Assembly: GCA_963735025.1 (NCBI GenBank)
Contig: CAVTJG010000009.1
Location: forward strand, 620,001-684,000
Origin: JAABRB01 sp963735025
GTDB lineage: Bacteria; Pseudomonadota; Gammaproteobacteria; Burkholderiales; SG8-39
Direction of reading: 5' to 3'
Length of the DNA stretch: 64,000 bases
Within the stretch, counting starts at the first letter, position 1. Each line of letters begins with the position of its first letter. The notes beneath the pieces are model-generated. The model saw nothing but the letters and a program-made list of their open reading frames with translations, searched no databases and had not been told where the DNA came from. This document shows positions 36,552-45,242 of the stretch, in pieces. The translations under genes were made by a program, and so were the position numbers.

Positions 36552-37523
36552 TCACATCTTGAGCAGGCGCGCGGAGTTGCCGCTCAGGACCTTCACCTTG
36601 TCCTCTGCCGACAGCGCGATGCGCTCCATCCACTGCGTGCCGAGCTTGCTCGAGGCTTCGAAGGGCCAGTCGACTGCGAAAAGAATGTGGTCGATGCCCA
36701 TCTCCTGCATGCAACAGAGCATCGCGGGATCGGAGAAGAAGCCGCTCGTCGTGACGTAGAAATTGTTGCAGAACGTGTCGCGAAAGTGATTCGGTGCATT
36801 GCCGGGGCGCGACAGCGCGTGGTCGATCCGCCAGACGAGATAGGGCAGCGTCTCGCCGAGATGGCCGAGGATCACCTTGAGCCTGGGGTACTTGTCGAAT
36901 ACGCCGGACAGCACCAGGCGGATCGCCATGGTCGCCGTCTCGATCGTGAAGCCCCACCCGGCATTGAGCAGGCCGGGAAACTTCTCGTGATAGGGCTTGA
37001 GGTAGGTCTCGATGATTGCAGGGTGCGGAATCGCCGGGTGCAGGTAGATCGGCACGTCGAGTGCCTGCGCGCGCTCGAAGATCGGCCAGAACTGCTCACC
37101 GTCGATGAAGTGCTCGCCACCGGTGAGGCCGTGAATCATCGTGCCCTTGAATCCGAGCTCGTTGACGGCGCGCGACAGCTCGTCGGCAGCGGCCTTCGGA
37201 TCGGCGGTAGGCAGCGCGGCGAACGCGGCGAAGCGATCGGGATGCGCCTTCACGAGCGTGCTCAACCGGTCGTTCACGCCGCGCGTGACGCTCACCGCGG
37301 TCTTGGCGTCGAGCTTCTGCGTGGCCGGCGCGCCATGCGATAGCACTTGCACGTCAACGCCCGCCTCGTCCATTTCGTTGAGGCGCGCCGCGCCGACTTC
37401 CTCTAGCCGTTCGCGGAGCTTTCCGCCCGTGCGCGCGTCCAATCCCGTGAACAGGGACGCGAGCTCCTTGTCGTAATAGTGCTCCTCAATGGCGATGACG
37501 CGTTGCTTGGCCTGCGTGGTCAT
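36552..37523 (-). CDS. Amidohydrolase-2 family protein (ACMSD / gamma-resorcylate decarboxylase-like)
   Basis: 323 residues. IAIEEHYYDKELASLF (metal-binding E-x-H variant), MDEAGVDVQVLSHGAPATQ, FKGTMIHGLTGGEHFIDGEQ, PIYLHPAIPHPAIIETYLKP, LKVILGHLGETLPYLVWRID and HILFAVDWPFEASSKLGTQW are the conserved barrel motifs of metal-dependent nonoxidative decarboxylases or hydrolases. The family acts on hydroxybenzoates such as 2,6-dihydroxybenzoate, which suits the adjacent aromatic cluster. It is encoded on the opposite strand, converging with the dioxygenase gene. Confidence 0.88.
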   Translation of the reverse strand: MTTQAKQRVIAIEEHYYDKELASLFTGLDARTGGKLRERLEEVGAARLNEMDEAGVDVQVLSHGAPATQKLDAKTAVSVTRGVNDRLSTLVKAHPDRFAAFAALPTADPKAAADELSRAVNELGFKGTMIHGLTGGEHFIDGEQFWPIFERAQALDVPIYLHPAIPHPAIIETYLKPYHEKFPGLLNAGWGFTIETATMAIRLVLSGVFDKYPRLKVILGHLGETLPYLVWRIDHALSRPGNAPNHFRDTFCNNFYVTTSGFFSDPAMLCCMQEMGIDHILFAVDWPFEASSKLGTQWMERIALSAEDKVKVLSGNSARLLKM

Positions 37524-37635
37524 GATGGGACTCCTCCGGCGTGACTGGCTTGACCGTGAACTTTATCAGGCTGTCGCGGGACACGTTTTCCCCCTGTCTG
37601 AGTAGGGGTTGGGGGGGTCTTAAGGCTTGCTTAAG

Positions 37636-37721
37636 GATTGCGTTTCACCATCGCTGGCGAGACGAGGGATGGTCCCTCGCTGCTTGCGAGCGATAGGAGA
37701 GAGCGATGATGAAACGCAATC
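37636..37721 (+). promoter_or_regulatory. Long leader hairpin enclosing the degP start codon
   Basis: GATTGCGTTTCACCATCGCT (37636-37655) is complementary to AGCGATGATGAAACGCAATC (37702-37721) at 19 of 20 positions; the only mismatch is C37648 with A37709. The ATG at 37706 lies fully in the stem, while the AGGAG ribosome site (about 37695-37699) is at the loop edge. An inner hairpin GAGGGA-TGG-TCCCTC (37665-37679) fills part of the loop. In mRNA this could hold translation off until melted, like an RNA thermometer, which would fit a protease of the heat-shock class; that is inference. Confidence 0.6.
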
Positions 37722-39211
37722 GTCTGGCCGCATCGGCCATAGCCCTGGCGGTTGCCGCGGCGTTTGCAGCGGGGTGCACCGAGGCGAAGTTGCCCGGGGT
37801 GAGCGATGCCAATGCGATGAGCGCAGCGCCCGTGGTGGCGAGCGCGCCACAGGCCCCGAGCGCGGCGATGCGCCACGGGCTGCCCGACTTCAGCGCGCTG
37901 GTGAAGGCGCAGGGGCCCACGGTGGTGAACGTCACGGTGAAGAAGAACGGGCCCGAGATGGTTGCCGGGCAGGTTCCGTTCGACCAGAACGGCCCCTTTG
38001 GCGAATTCTTCCGTCGCTTCGGCGTTCCGGTGCCTCCCGGGGCGGGCGAGCAAGGCGAGCAAGGCGAGCCGGGCACCCCGCATCCCAGCCAGGGCGTGGG
38101 CTCGGGGTTCATCATCAGCCCCGATGGGCTGATACTCACCAACGCGCACGTGGTGGACGGGGCCGACGAGGTGACGGTTCGCCTGTCCGACAAGCGTGAG
38201 TTCAGCGCCAAGGTGCTGGGGGCCGATGCGCGCTCGGACGTGGCGGTGATCAAGATCGAGGCCACGGGACTTCCGGCGGTGCGGATCGGCGATCCGAAGA
38301 AGGCCGAGGTGGGCGAGTGGGTTGCGGCGATCGGCTCGCCCTTTGGGCTGGAGAGCACGGTGACCGCGGGGATCATCTCGGCGAAGTCGCGGAACCTGCC
38401 CGATGAGCGCCTGGTGCCCTTCATCCAGACCGATGTGGCGGTGAACCCGGGCAACTCCGGGGGGCCGCTGTTCAACCTCGATGGTGAGGTGGTGGGGATC
38501 AACTCGATGATCTATAGCCGCACCGGGGGCTACATGGGGGTGAGCTTTGCCATCCCGATCGATGTGGCGATCAAGGTGAAGGACGACCTGGTGAAGTACG
38601 GCAAGGTGACGCGTGGGCGCATCGGGGTGGTGATCCAGTCGGTGACCCCGCCGCTGGCCGAGTCCTTTGGCCTGGCCAAGGCCGAAGGGGCGCTCATCTC
38701 CAAGGTCGAGCCTGACAGTCCGGCGGCCAAGGCGGGCTTGAAGAGCGGTGATGTGATCCTCGCCTGGAACGGCCAGTCGATCAGCGATTCGGCCGATCTG
38801 CCCCCGCGGGTGGCCGACACCAAGCCGGGCGCGCAGGCAAGCCTCACGGTGTGGCGCGCGGGCAAGGAGCAAACCCTCACCCTCGCGGTGGGCGAGATGC
38901 CCGCCGATCAGGCCACGCTCGCCTCAGCGGCGACCAGCGCCCCACAAGGCAAGCTCGGCGTGGCGGTGCGCCCGCTCGCCGAGGCCGAGGCGAAGCAGGC
39001 CGGCACCGAGGGCGGGCTCCTGGTCGAGCGTGCCCAGGGCGCGGCGGCCAAGGCCGGGGTGCGACGCGGGGACGTGATCCTCGGGGTGAACGGCAAGCCG
39101 GTGCGCACCGCAGAAGACCTCAAGCGCGCCATCGACGGCGCCGGCAAGCAGGCCGCGCTCCTCGTGCAGCGCGGCGAGGCCCGAATCTTCGTGCCGGTGC
39201 AAATCGGCTAG
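37706..39211 (+). CDS. degP: Do-family periplasmic serine protease/chaperone (DegP/MucD-like), lipobox-bearing
   Basis: 501 residues from MMKRNRLAASAIALAVAAAF with a lipobox-like AAGC. The trypsin-like domain contains His148 in ILTNAHVVDGADE, Asp178 in ARSDVAVIKIEA and Ser251 in VNPGNSGGPLFNLDGEVVG. Two PDZ domains follow (ALISKVEPDSPAAKAGLKSG and GLLVERAQGAAAKAGVRRGD). A Gly-Glu-Gln-rich linker (GEQGEQGEPG) sits in the LA-loop position. It degrades or refolds misfolded envelope proteins. The start codon is inside a leader stem, and a strong terminator follows. Confidence 0.95.
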   Translation: MMKRNRLAASAIALAVAAAFAAGCTEAKLPGVSDANAMSAAPVVASAPQAPSAAMRHGLPDFSALVKAQGPTVVNVTVKKNGPEMVAGQVPFDQNGPFGEFFRRFGVPVPPGAGEQGEQGEPGTPHPSQGVGSGFIISPDGLILTNAHVVDGADEVTVRLSDKREFSAKVLGADARSDVAVIKIEATGLPAVRIGDPKKAEVGEWVAAIGSPFGLESTVTAGIISAKSRNLPDERLVPFIQTDVAVNPGNSGGPLFNLDGEVVGINSMIYSRTGGYMGVSFAIPIDVAIKVKDDLVKYGKVTRGRIGVVIQSVTPPLAESFGLAKAEGALISKVEPDSPAAKAGLKSGDVILAWNGQSISDSADLPPRVADTKPGAQASLTVWRAGKEQTLTLAVGEMPADQATLASAATSAPQGKLGVAVRPLAEAEAKQAGTEGGLLVERAQGAAAKAGVRRGDVILGVNGKPVRTAEDLKRAIDGAGKQAALLVQRGEARIFVPVQIG

Positions 39212-39258
39212 GGCACGAAGTCCCCTCCGGGGCTTCTCCCTATCCTCGGAGCGGCTTT

Positions 39259-39291
39259 GCCCGCGCGGCTTCGGCCGCGCGGGCCTTTTTA
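39259..39291 (+). terminator. Intrinsic terminator after degP
   Basis: GCCCGCGCGGC (39259-39269), tetraloop TTCG and GCCGCGCGGGC (39274-39284), followed by CTTTTTAT. An 11-bp perfect GC stem with a stable UUCG loop and a T run. It lies 48 bases after the degP stop. Confidence 0.93.
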
Positions 39292-39316
39292 TCGGACGTG
39301 TTTTCCGGTCCTGGCT

Positions 39317-39775
39317 TCAATGCTGCGCAACAACCTGTGCACTCGGTCCGGAGCCCTCGACATAGACACGCTCGCCGACAAACAGGCTCGGATTGGGCGC
39401 CTGCGTCACCACGACGAGAACGCCGCTGTTGAGTCGCACGACGATCTGCTGGGCGGGTTTCGGCTTGTCATAATGGTTCTGGGCGTACTGGCCGCCGACT
39501 GCGCCGACGATTGCGCCCATCGCGATCGCGACGTCCCGCCCCGTTCCGGCGCCGATCAGGCTTCCGATTGCTGCGCCGCCTGCGCCGCCAAGGATGGCGC
39601 CGACACCGAGTTCGTGGGGATGTTTGACCTGGGTCGCCGTGATTTGCTCAATGCGCCCTTGGCGGATCTCCGTCGGCGACTGTTCTCCGCCGCCCATGCC
39701 CATGCTGCCACCGGCGCAGCCCGTGAGTGTTGCAACCAGTGCCGCCACGACCATCGTCGAAAATACCGCTTTCAT
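39317..39775 (-). CDS. Glycine-zipper (2TM/SlyB-like) outer-membrane lipoprotein
   Basis: 152 residues from MKAVFSTMVVAALVATLTGC (lipobox LTGC; AGGAGAGG upstream of ATG 39775). Residues ~55-95 are the glycine zipper: GVGAILGGAGGAAIGSLIGA and DVAIAMGAIVGAVGGQYAQN. The C-terminal beta part is QQIVVRLNSGVLVVVTQAP. This is the SlyB/Pcp layout: a lipid anchor, a zipper hairpin in the outer membrane and a small periplasmic domain, generally linked to envelope integrity. It converges with degP. Confidence 0.88.
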   Translation of the reverse strand: MKAVFSTMVVAALVATLTGCAGGSMGMGGGEQSPTEIRQGRIEQITATQVKHPHELGVGAILGGAGGAAIGSLIGAGTGRDVAIAMGAIVGAVGGQYAQNHYDKPKPAQQIVVRLNSGVLVVVTQAPNPSLFVGERVYVEGSGPSAQVVAQH

Positions 39776-39939
39776 TGACCTCTCCTGCTTTGGTGAAACT
39801 TGCCGCGCAAACCGGCTATGAAGAAACAAATCTGCAACACGCGACCTTCTTGCCGACGACGGATCATTCGCCGCGCGCCGATAGGGTCGCAAATATACCA
39901 GAGTCATACCCAGCCACCGACCGGCGCGGCGCCGGGAAT

Positions 39940-41220
39940 TCACCCGTGACAACCGACGCCGTGCGGCGTCAGTGGACAGCCCGCGGGATTCTCCAGGAGC
40001 AAGGCGATGCCCTGCCCGCCACCGATGCACGCGGAGGCGATGCCGTAGCGCTTTCCGCTGCGGCGCAGCTCGCGGGCGAGCGTCAGGGTCAGGCGCACGC
40101 CGGTGGCGCCGAGCGGATGACCGATCGCGATCGCGCCACCGTTGACGTTCACGCGATCGCGAGGAATACCGAGCTCGCGGATCACCGCCAGGCATTGAGC
40201 GCCGAACGCTTCGTTGATCTCGAAGCGGTCGATGGCATCGATCGCGACGCCGGTGCGCTCGGCGAGCATGCGAATCGCCGGCGCGGGGCCGATGCCCATG
40301 ATCTCAGGAGGCACACCCACCACCGTGCCGGCGATCACACGGGCGAGCGGAGTCTTGTCGCGCGCGCGCGCGTGATCGCCCGAGGCGATCAGCGCAGCCG
40401 CTGCGCCATCCACGATTGCGGAACTGTTGCCGCCGGTTTGAACGCCGCCGAATGCCGGCCGGATCGCGGCCAGCTTTTCGAGCGGCGATTGCCGGATGTG
40501 GGTGTCGGTATCGAGGCGCGCGGTCTTCGACGAGAGACGTATGCTGCGCGGCCGATATCCCGCGAGCTCGAAAGTCTCGTTGCTCACAGGCGTGATTTCG
40601 CCGGTGAGAAAGCCGCTCTCCTTCGCATGGAGCGCGCGCTCGAAGCTCTCGTGGGCAAACCGGTCGGTCATCTCGCGGCTGATCTCGTACCGCTTGGCGA
40701 GATTCTCCGCGGTGTCGCCCATCGTCGCGTTCGGCGCAGGGTCGAGCAGGGCTTCCCACAGAAAGTCCTTGAACTCGACCTGGCCCATGCGAAACCCGCT
40801 GCGGTGCGTGTAGGCCGCAACCGGGTTGCGCGACATCGACTCGGTGCCGACACACAGCCCGAGCGCGATCTGGCCGAGCTTGATGCGATCGCCCGCCTGC
40901 ATGATGAGCTCGATGCCGGTTCCGCATACGCGCTGGGTCATGGTGGCGGGTACTTCGATCGGCACACCGGAATACAGACCGACGTGGCGCGGCAGGCAGA
41001 ACACGTCGAAGCTCGCCTGAGCCATGTTGCCGGCGAACACGTGCCCGACGTCCGCAGGGTCGACGCCCGATGCGCTGAACACCTCGCGCGCCACCTTGAT
41101 GCCGAGGTCGGTCGGCGAAACCGATCCGAGCGCCCCGTTGTAGTCCACGAACGGCGTCCGCACGCCATCGAGCAGCCAAACGTCATCGTAGTTGGTGAAT
41201 ATGCCTGTGTGTTTTGCCAT
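39940..41220 (-). CDS. Thiolase (acetyl-CoA acetyltransferase family)
   Basis: 426 residues. The nucleophile Cys is in TMTQRVCGTGIELIMQ, the catalytic His in NGGAIAIGHPLGATGVRLTL and the second Cys in SACIGGGQGIALLL. NEAFGAQCLAVIRELG is also typical. The N-terminus has ~15 extra residues before VWLLDGVRTPFVDYNGALG. It follows the feruloyl-CoA synthase gene by 57 bases on the same strand, suggesting cleavage of the beta-ketoacyl-CoA from side-chain shortening of a phenylpropenoyl-CoA. Confidence 0.93.
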   Translation of the reverse strand: MAKHTGIFTNYDDVWLLDGVRTPFVDYNGALGSVSPTDLGIKVAREVFSASGVDPADVGHVFAGNMAQASFDVFCLPRHVGLYSGVPIEVPATMTQRVCGTGIELIMQAGDRIKLGQIALGLCVGTESMSRNPVAAYTHRSGFRMGQVEFKDFLWEALLDPAPNATMGDTAENLAKRYEISREMTDRFAHESFERALHAKESGFLTGEITPVSNETFELAGYRPRSIRLSSKTARLDTDTHIRQSPLEKLAAIRPAFGGVQTGGNSSAIVDGAAAALIASGDHARARDKTPLARVIAGTVVGVPPEIMGIGPAPAIRMLAERTGVAIDAIDRFEINEAFGAQCLAVIRELGIPRDRVNVNGGAIAIGHPLGATGVRLTLTLARELRRSGKRYGIASACIGGGQGIALLLENPAGCPLTPHGVGCHG

Positions 41221-41234
41221 CCTGTGTCCTTATG

Positions 41235-41254
41235 CCCTCCTCTCCGAGGAGGGG
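41235..41254. repeat. CCTCC-palindrome intergenic repeat
   Basis: CCCTCCTC (41235-41242), loop TCC, GAGGAGGG (41246-41253). It lies in the 57-base gap between the feruloyl-CoA synthase stop and the thiolase start. Same family as the copies at 36520, 45597 and 58985; here it could form an intercistronic mRNA stem. Confidence 0.7.
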
Positions 41255-41276
41255 AAGATCAAATTTTCCCGCGAGA

Positions 41277-43151
41277 CTACCGTTTCGCGTGGGTGACCGC
41301 AGTATCTGCCAAGAATACGCGTGCCGAAGGCACGTCGGCATGAAGTTCGTCGACGAGCGCGGCACGGTGCGCGAGCACCGCGCGCTGGTTGATCGATCCC
41401 TTGTCGGTCATCTCGCCGAGATCGATCGACGGCGGCACTTCGAGCAGCATTCCCCGCGCGACGCGGCTCGCGCTGCCTTCGCTTCCGTCGCCCAGCGTGT
41501 CGAGCAGCTTCTGGAACCACGTGCGCACGTTCGCGTCCGCGACAATCTCGCCCAGACCCGCGGTCGGCGGTAGCGCCTCGCAGAGGCGCCGGCAGGAATC
41601 GACGTGCGGAAATACCATGATCCCGACGTCGCGCCGGTTCAGGCCGGTAATGACGACATCCTGCACGTACGGCGCGCCCGCCGCCATGATCTTCGCGCGT
41701 AGCGGTCCGACGCTGACCCAAGTGCCGCTGTCGAGCTTGAAGTCTTCGGTGATTCGTCCGTCGAACATCAAACCCTGGTCCGGGTCTGCGGGATCGGCAA
41801 AGCGCACTGCGTCGCCACTGCGGTAAAAACCTTCTTCGTCGAAGCCTGCTTGCGTCAACTCCGGCTGGCGCCAGAATCCCGGCGTGACGTTCGGCCCGCG
41901 GTAGCGCGCTTCCAGCTTGTCCTCGACCGGCGCAAGTTTCAGCTCCAGGCCCGGGGCGGGAATGCCGACCAGTCCCGAACGCCCGTCCTCCCAGTTCGCA
42001 CACAGCGCGAACGGCGCGGTCTCGGTCATGCCGAGGCCGGTGATCATCAGGATGCGCTCGCCGCAGGTCTCCTCGGCGACGCGGTGCAGGCGGTCCCACA
42101 TCGGTTGCGACAGTCCTGCCGCAGCATAGAAGAGCATCTTCACGCGGCTGAAAAAATGCCGGGCGAGCGCGCGGTCTGCGTCGAGTGCCGCGAAGATCTC
42201 CTCGAATCCGCGCGGCACGTTGAAGTAGACCGTCGGTGCAATCTCGCGCAGGTTTTCGATCGTCTTGCCGATCAGCTGCGGAACCGGTTTGCCGTCGTCG
42301 ATGTAGAGCGTGCCGCCGTTGTAGAGCGTCAGACCGAAGTTATGGCTGCCGCCGAACGTGTGATTCCACGGCAGCCAGTCGACGAGCACCGGCGGCTCCT
42401 CCGCCATGAACGGCAGGCAGTCGATGATCTGCTGCAGGTTGCTGCAGAGCATCCGCTGCGTGTGAATCACCGCCTTCGGCATGCCGGTCGACCCGGAGGT
42501 GAAGAGAAATTTCGCGAGCGTGTCGGGATTGACCGCGGCGTATGCCGCGTCGACGCGCGCGGTGGCGTCGGTGGCGACAAGCGCGGCGAACGGTGTGGCA
42601 GCGCGATCCTGCGGCGGCGCATCCGTGACGACGAGCTCGGTGCTTGCGGGCAGCGCGGCGCGCAGCGCACGCTCGTACCGTTGACCATCTGCCACGAACA
42701 CTAGCCCCGGCGTCATGAGCTCGACGATGTAGCGAAGCTTGCCGAAATCCTGCGAGATCAGGGAATAGGCCGGCGACACCGGCGCAAACGGCACACCGAC
42801 GTGAAGTGCGGCCAGCGCGAGCATCGCGTGCTCGAGATCGTTCTCCGAGAGGATGAGGAGCGGGCGCTCTGCATCGAGTCCGCGGTCGAGCAGGGCCTGA
42901 CCGATGCGGCGTGCCGCATCGAGCGCCTGGGCATAGGACAGGGTCCGCCAGCTTCCCGTGCCGTCACGCTTTGCGAAGAGCGTTCGATCGGGCGCTTGGT
43001 GCGCATATTCGACCAGGCGTTCGGTGAGCTTCACAGGGTACTTGCCGAGCGCGAGCGAGTTCTTCATGCGCTGTGTGCCCTGCGCATCGCGTTCCATGAT
43101 CACGCGTCCACGGCCCAGCGCAATGCGGCGGATCGGTGCGGGATGGCTCAT
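41277..43151 (-). CDS. fcs: Feruloyl-CoA synthase (AMP-dependent acyl-CoA ligase)
   Basis: 624 residues from ATG 43151, which overlaps the marR stop (ATGA). AMP-binding motif FLFTSGSTGMPKAVIHTQ, DWLPWNHTFGGSHNFGLTLY, ITGLGMTETAPFALCANWED (A5) and the A7-A8 region FYRSGDAVRFADP / FDGRITEDFKLDSGTWVSVG are present, and the overall sequence matches feruloyl-CoA synthases. Activates ferulate, caffeate or 4-coumarate with CoA and ATP. The usual partners ech (enoyl-CoA hydratase/aldolase) and vdh are not in the window; a thiolase is instead. Confidence 0.9.
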   Translation of the reverse strand: MSHPAPIRRIALGRGRVIMERDAQGTQRMKNSLALGKYPVKLTERLVEYAHQAPDRTLFAKRDGTGSWRTLSYAQALDAARRIGQALLDRGLDAERPLLILSENDLEHAMLALAALHVGVPFAPVSPAYSLISQDFGKLRYIVELMTPGLVFVADGQRYERALRAALPASTELVVTDAPPQDRAATPFAALVATDATARVDAAYAAVNPDTLAKFLFTSGSTGMPKAVIHTQRMLCSNLQQIIDCLPFMAEEPPVLVDWLPWNHTFGGSHNFGLTLYNGGTLYIDDGKPVPQLIGKTIENLREIAPTVYFNVPRGFEEIFAALDADRALARHFFSRVKMLFYAAAGLSQPMWDRLHRVAEETCGERILMITGLGMTETAPFALCANWEDGRSGLVGIPAPGLELKLAPVEDKLEARYRGPNVTPGFWRQPELTQAGFDEEGFYRSGDAVRFADPADPDQGLMFDGRITEDFKLDSGTWVSVGPLRAKIMAAGAPYVQDVVITGLNRRDVGIMVFPHVDSCRRLCEALPPTAGLGEIVADANVRTWFQKLLDTLGDGSEGSASRVARGMLLEVPPSIDLGEMTDKGSINQRAVLAHRAALVDELHADVPSARVFLADTAVTHAKR

Positions 43152-43666
43152 CGGGTCTTCCTACGCGAGCGAGTGTCAGCGACGATCTGCCCGGCGACCT
43201 GCTCGAGCAGGCGGAACAGCATGCGCTGTTCAGCGGGGCGCAGCCGCGCGGCAAACCGACGATCGTGTGTCCGCACTTTGCGCATCAGTTCGTCGCGAAG
43301 GCGCTCGCCACGGCGCGTCAAGTGTAGCCCCCACGCCCGGCCGTCATTCGGGCGCGCGTGCCGCTCGGCGAGCTCGCGTCCCACCAGCCAGTCGGTGATC
43401 AGCATGGCGCCGGAGCGCGCGATGCCGAGCACCTGCCCGAGCGCAGTCTGGCTCAGTCCGGGGTTGGCCCCCAGAATCACCAGGGCCGTGAAGCGCGGCG
43501 GCGTGATGCCGAAGCCCGCGGTCGCCCGGTAGAAATCCTCGAATGCCGCGATCTGGGCGCGTCGCAGCGCATAGCCGAGGAGCGAGTCGAGGCCGTCGTA
43601 TTCGATGCCTGGAACGCGCGCGTTGCTGCTCGGGCGCGGGCCGCGCTGGGTGCGGGATTGAGCCAC
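43148..43666 (-). CDS. MarR-family transcriptional regulator
   Basis: 172 residues from GTG 43666 (AAGG six bases upstream). The winged-helix core is ITPPRFTALVILGANPGLSQ, TALGQVLGIARSGAMLITDW and RPNDGRAWGLHLTRRGERLR, the wing with the MarR D-x-R-A motif. MarR proteins next to phenylpropenoid genes commonly repress them and release DNA on binding the CoA thioester (FerR/CouR type). The stop overlaps the fcs ATG, so regulator and ligase are co-expressed. A 16-bp palindrome sits 31 bases upstream. Confidence 0.9.
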   Translation of the reverse strand: MAQSRTQRGPRPSSNARVPGIEYDGLDSLLGYALRRAQIAAFEDFYRATAGFGITPPRFTALVILGANPGLSQTALGQVLGIARSGAMLITDWLVGRELAERHARPNDGRAWGLHLTRRGERLRDELMRKVRTHDRRFAARLRPAEQRMLFRLLEQVAGQIVADTRSRRKTR

Positions 43667-43696
43667 CGTTACCTTGCACGATCGTTGACCTGCGTA

Positions 43697-43712
43697 TTGT
43701 AATGCTATACAA
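43697..43712. promoter_or_regulatory. Palindromic operator candidate for the MarR regulator
   Basis: TTGTAATGCTATACAA: arms TTGTA (43697-43701) and TACAA (43708-43712), with a matching GC centre. Length and AT-rich dyad are typical of MarR operators. It lies 31 bases upstream of the marR start and in the gap to the divergent ABC receptor gene, so it could autoregulate marR-fcs-thiolase and possibly the receptor. Confidence 0.6.
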
Positions 43713-43894
43713 CAATGTGAAAATGCGGCGCGCCTTGGAGGCAATCGGGGTGCGGGCGCAGGTGGTCGGAAAGGGTCGCAGAACCAGGCCGGCTGTTGCA
43801 TTGCACAATCGGCTATGAGAGATCGCGCATGAACGCGACGCCCGGTGTGAGGTTCAACTCGGAGCGGGTTCCCCCGCGAGATAAAGGAGGAGTC

Positions 43895-45139
43895 ATGACG
43901 GATCGCAATCCCATGAATCGTCGCGAGTTCAGCAAGGCGGTCGGCGCTGCGGGCGCTGTCGCTGCACTCGCTCCGTTTGGTATCGCGCGCGCGCAGAGCA
44001 CGAAGCTGAAGATCGGTGTGCTGCTGCCGCGCTCGGGCGTGCAGGCGCTGATCGGTCAATCCTGCCAGCGGGCGGCGGAGATCGCGCCGCCGTTGATCAA
44101 GCAGATGCTGGGCGTGGACATCGAGATCTTGTCCGGGGATACGGAGAGTAACGTCGACGTCGCGCGAACGCGCGCCGAACGCCTGATCCAGGAGGGCGCG
44201 AACGTTCTCGTCGGCGCGTTCGATTCGGGACAGACGATCGCCATCGCTCAGGTTGCCGAGCAGCGCGGCGTGCCCCTGGTGGTCAACATCGCGGCCGCGC
44301 CGCAGATCACCAACCAGGGCTACAAGTTCGTGTCGCGCATATTCATCACGGCGCCCGAGATCGTCACTCAGGGCCTTTCGCTGATGGGCGACCTGTTCCA
44401 GGCTACCCACACCGCCCCGCGTACGGCGGTCTTCATGCACGTCAACGATACCTTCGGCCAGGCCGTCGCGCGAGGCGTGAGCATCATCAAGCCCAAGCTC
44501 ACGCAACTCCCGTTCGAGATCGTGGAAACGATTCCGTACGATGTGGCGGCGCGCGATCTGTCGGTCGAGGTGGCGAAAGCGAAAGCCTCCAAGGCCGACT
44601 TCCTCATGCTCGTCTGTCGACTGAACGACGCGATCACCCTGCGCCGCGAGATGATCCGGCAGCGTTGGAACCCCATGGGAATCATCGGTCCGGGCTCGCC
44701 CGGGATGTACGAGGAGCAATTCTCGAAGGTCCTGGGCAAGGCCGCGGACTACTGCATCACCAACAACCCCTGGTACAACCCGAAGGCCGCGCTCACCAAG
44801 ACGCTCGAGCAGGCATTTCTCAAGCGGTATCCGAACGACAAGTTCGTGTACCACGGTCTGAACGTCGGGTACACGTTCGAGGGGATCCTGGTCGCTGCCG
44901 ACGCGTTCCGGCGGGCACGCACCACCGACCCGGGTACGCTGGCCGTGGCAGTCCGTCAGACCGACATCAAGAGCCGCGTGATGCTGGGCGGCCCGATCAA
45001 GTTCAACGCCAAGGGACAGGTCGAAGGCAACCTGGAGGCGGGTGTGCAGATTCGCGACGGGGTTCCGCGCGTGTTCCTGCCCGCCGATGTCGCCGAGGTG
45101 GAGCCTGTTTTCCCGATGCCTGGCTACAAGCCGTCGTGA
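43895..45139 (+). CDS. ABC transporter substrate-binding protein, LivK-type, Tat-exported
   Basis: 414 residues from MTDRNPMNRREFSKAVGAAG (AAAGGAGGAG upstream; the ORF extends back to 43796 without homology). The NRREFSKAVG segment is a twin-arginine signal, with cleavage after GIARA. Periplasmic binding fold type I: KIGVLLPRSGVQALIGQSCQ, VLVGAFDSGQTIAIAQVAEQ, FMHVNDTFGQAVARGVSIIK. Amino-acid/aromatic-acid receptors of this class are frequent next to phenylpropenoid genes in alpha- and betaproteobacteria. No permease or ATPase genes are adjacent. Confidence 0.9.
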   Translation: MTDRNPMNRREFSKAVGAAGAVAALAPFGIARAQSTKLKIGVLLPRSGVQALIGQSCQRAAEIAPPLIKQMLGVDIEILSGDTESNVDVARTRAERLIQEGANVLVGAFDSGQTIAIAQVAEQRGVPLVVNIAAAPQITNQGYKFVSRIFITAPEIVTQGLSLMGDLFQATHTAPRTAVFMHVNDTFGQAVARGVSIIKPKLTQLPFEIVETIPYDVAARDLSVEVAKAKASKADFLMLVCRLNDAITLRREMIRQRWNPMGIIGPGSPGMYEEQFSKVLGKAADYCITNNPWYNPKAALTKTLEQAFLKRYPNDKFVYHGLNVGYTFEGILVAADAFRRARTTDPGTLAVAVRQTDIKSRVMLGGPIKFNAKGQVEGNLEAGVQIRDGVPRVFLPADVAEVEPVFPMPGYKPS

Positions 45140-45160
45140 AGCTCTCAGTACGACACTAAC

Positions 45161-45238
45161 TCGTTCCCGCGAAAGCGGGAATCCGGCGGGCCCTTGAATA
45201 TGCCTGGTCCGGATTCCCGCGTGCGCGGGAATGACGGC
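45161..45238. repeat. Paired dRS3-like inverted repeat element (ATTCCCGCG..CGGGAAT)
   Basis: Left end TTCCCGCGAAAGCGGGAATC and right end GATTCCCGCGTGCGCGGGAA, each itself a hairpin, are inverted copies about 75 bases apart and share CCGG next to the inner ends. The same design recurs at 60716-60790. It resembles Neisseria dRS3-type and other REP-like elements; no ORF inside. Confidence 0.75.
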
Positions 45239-45242
45239 GGAC

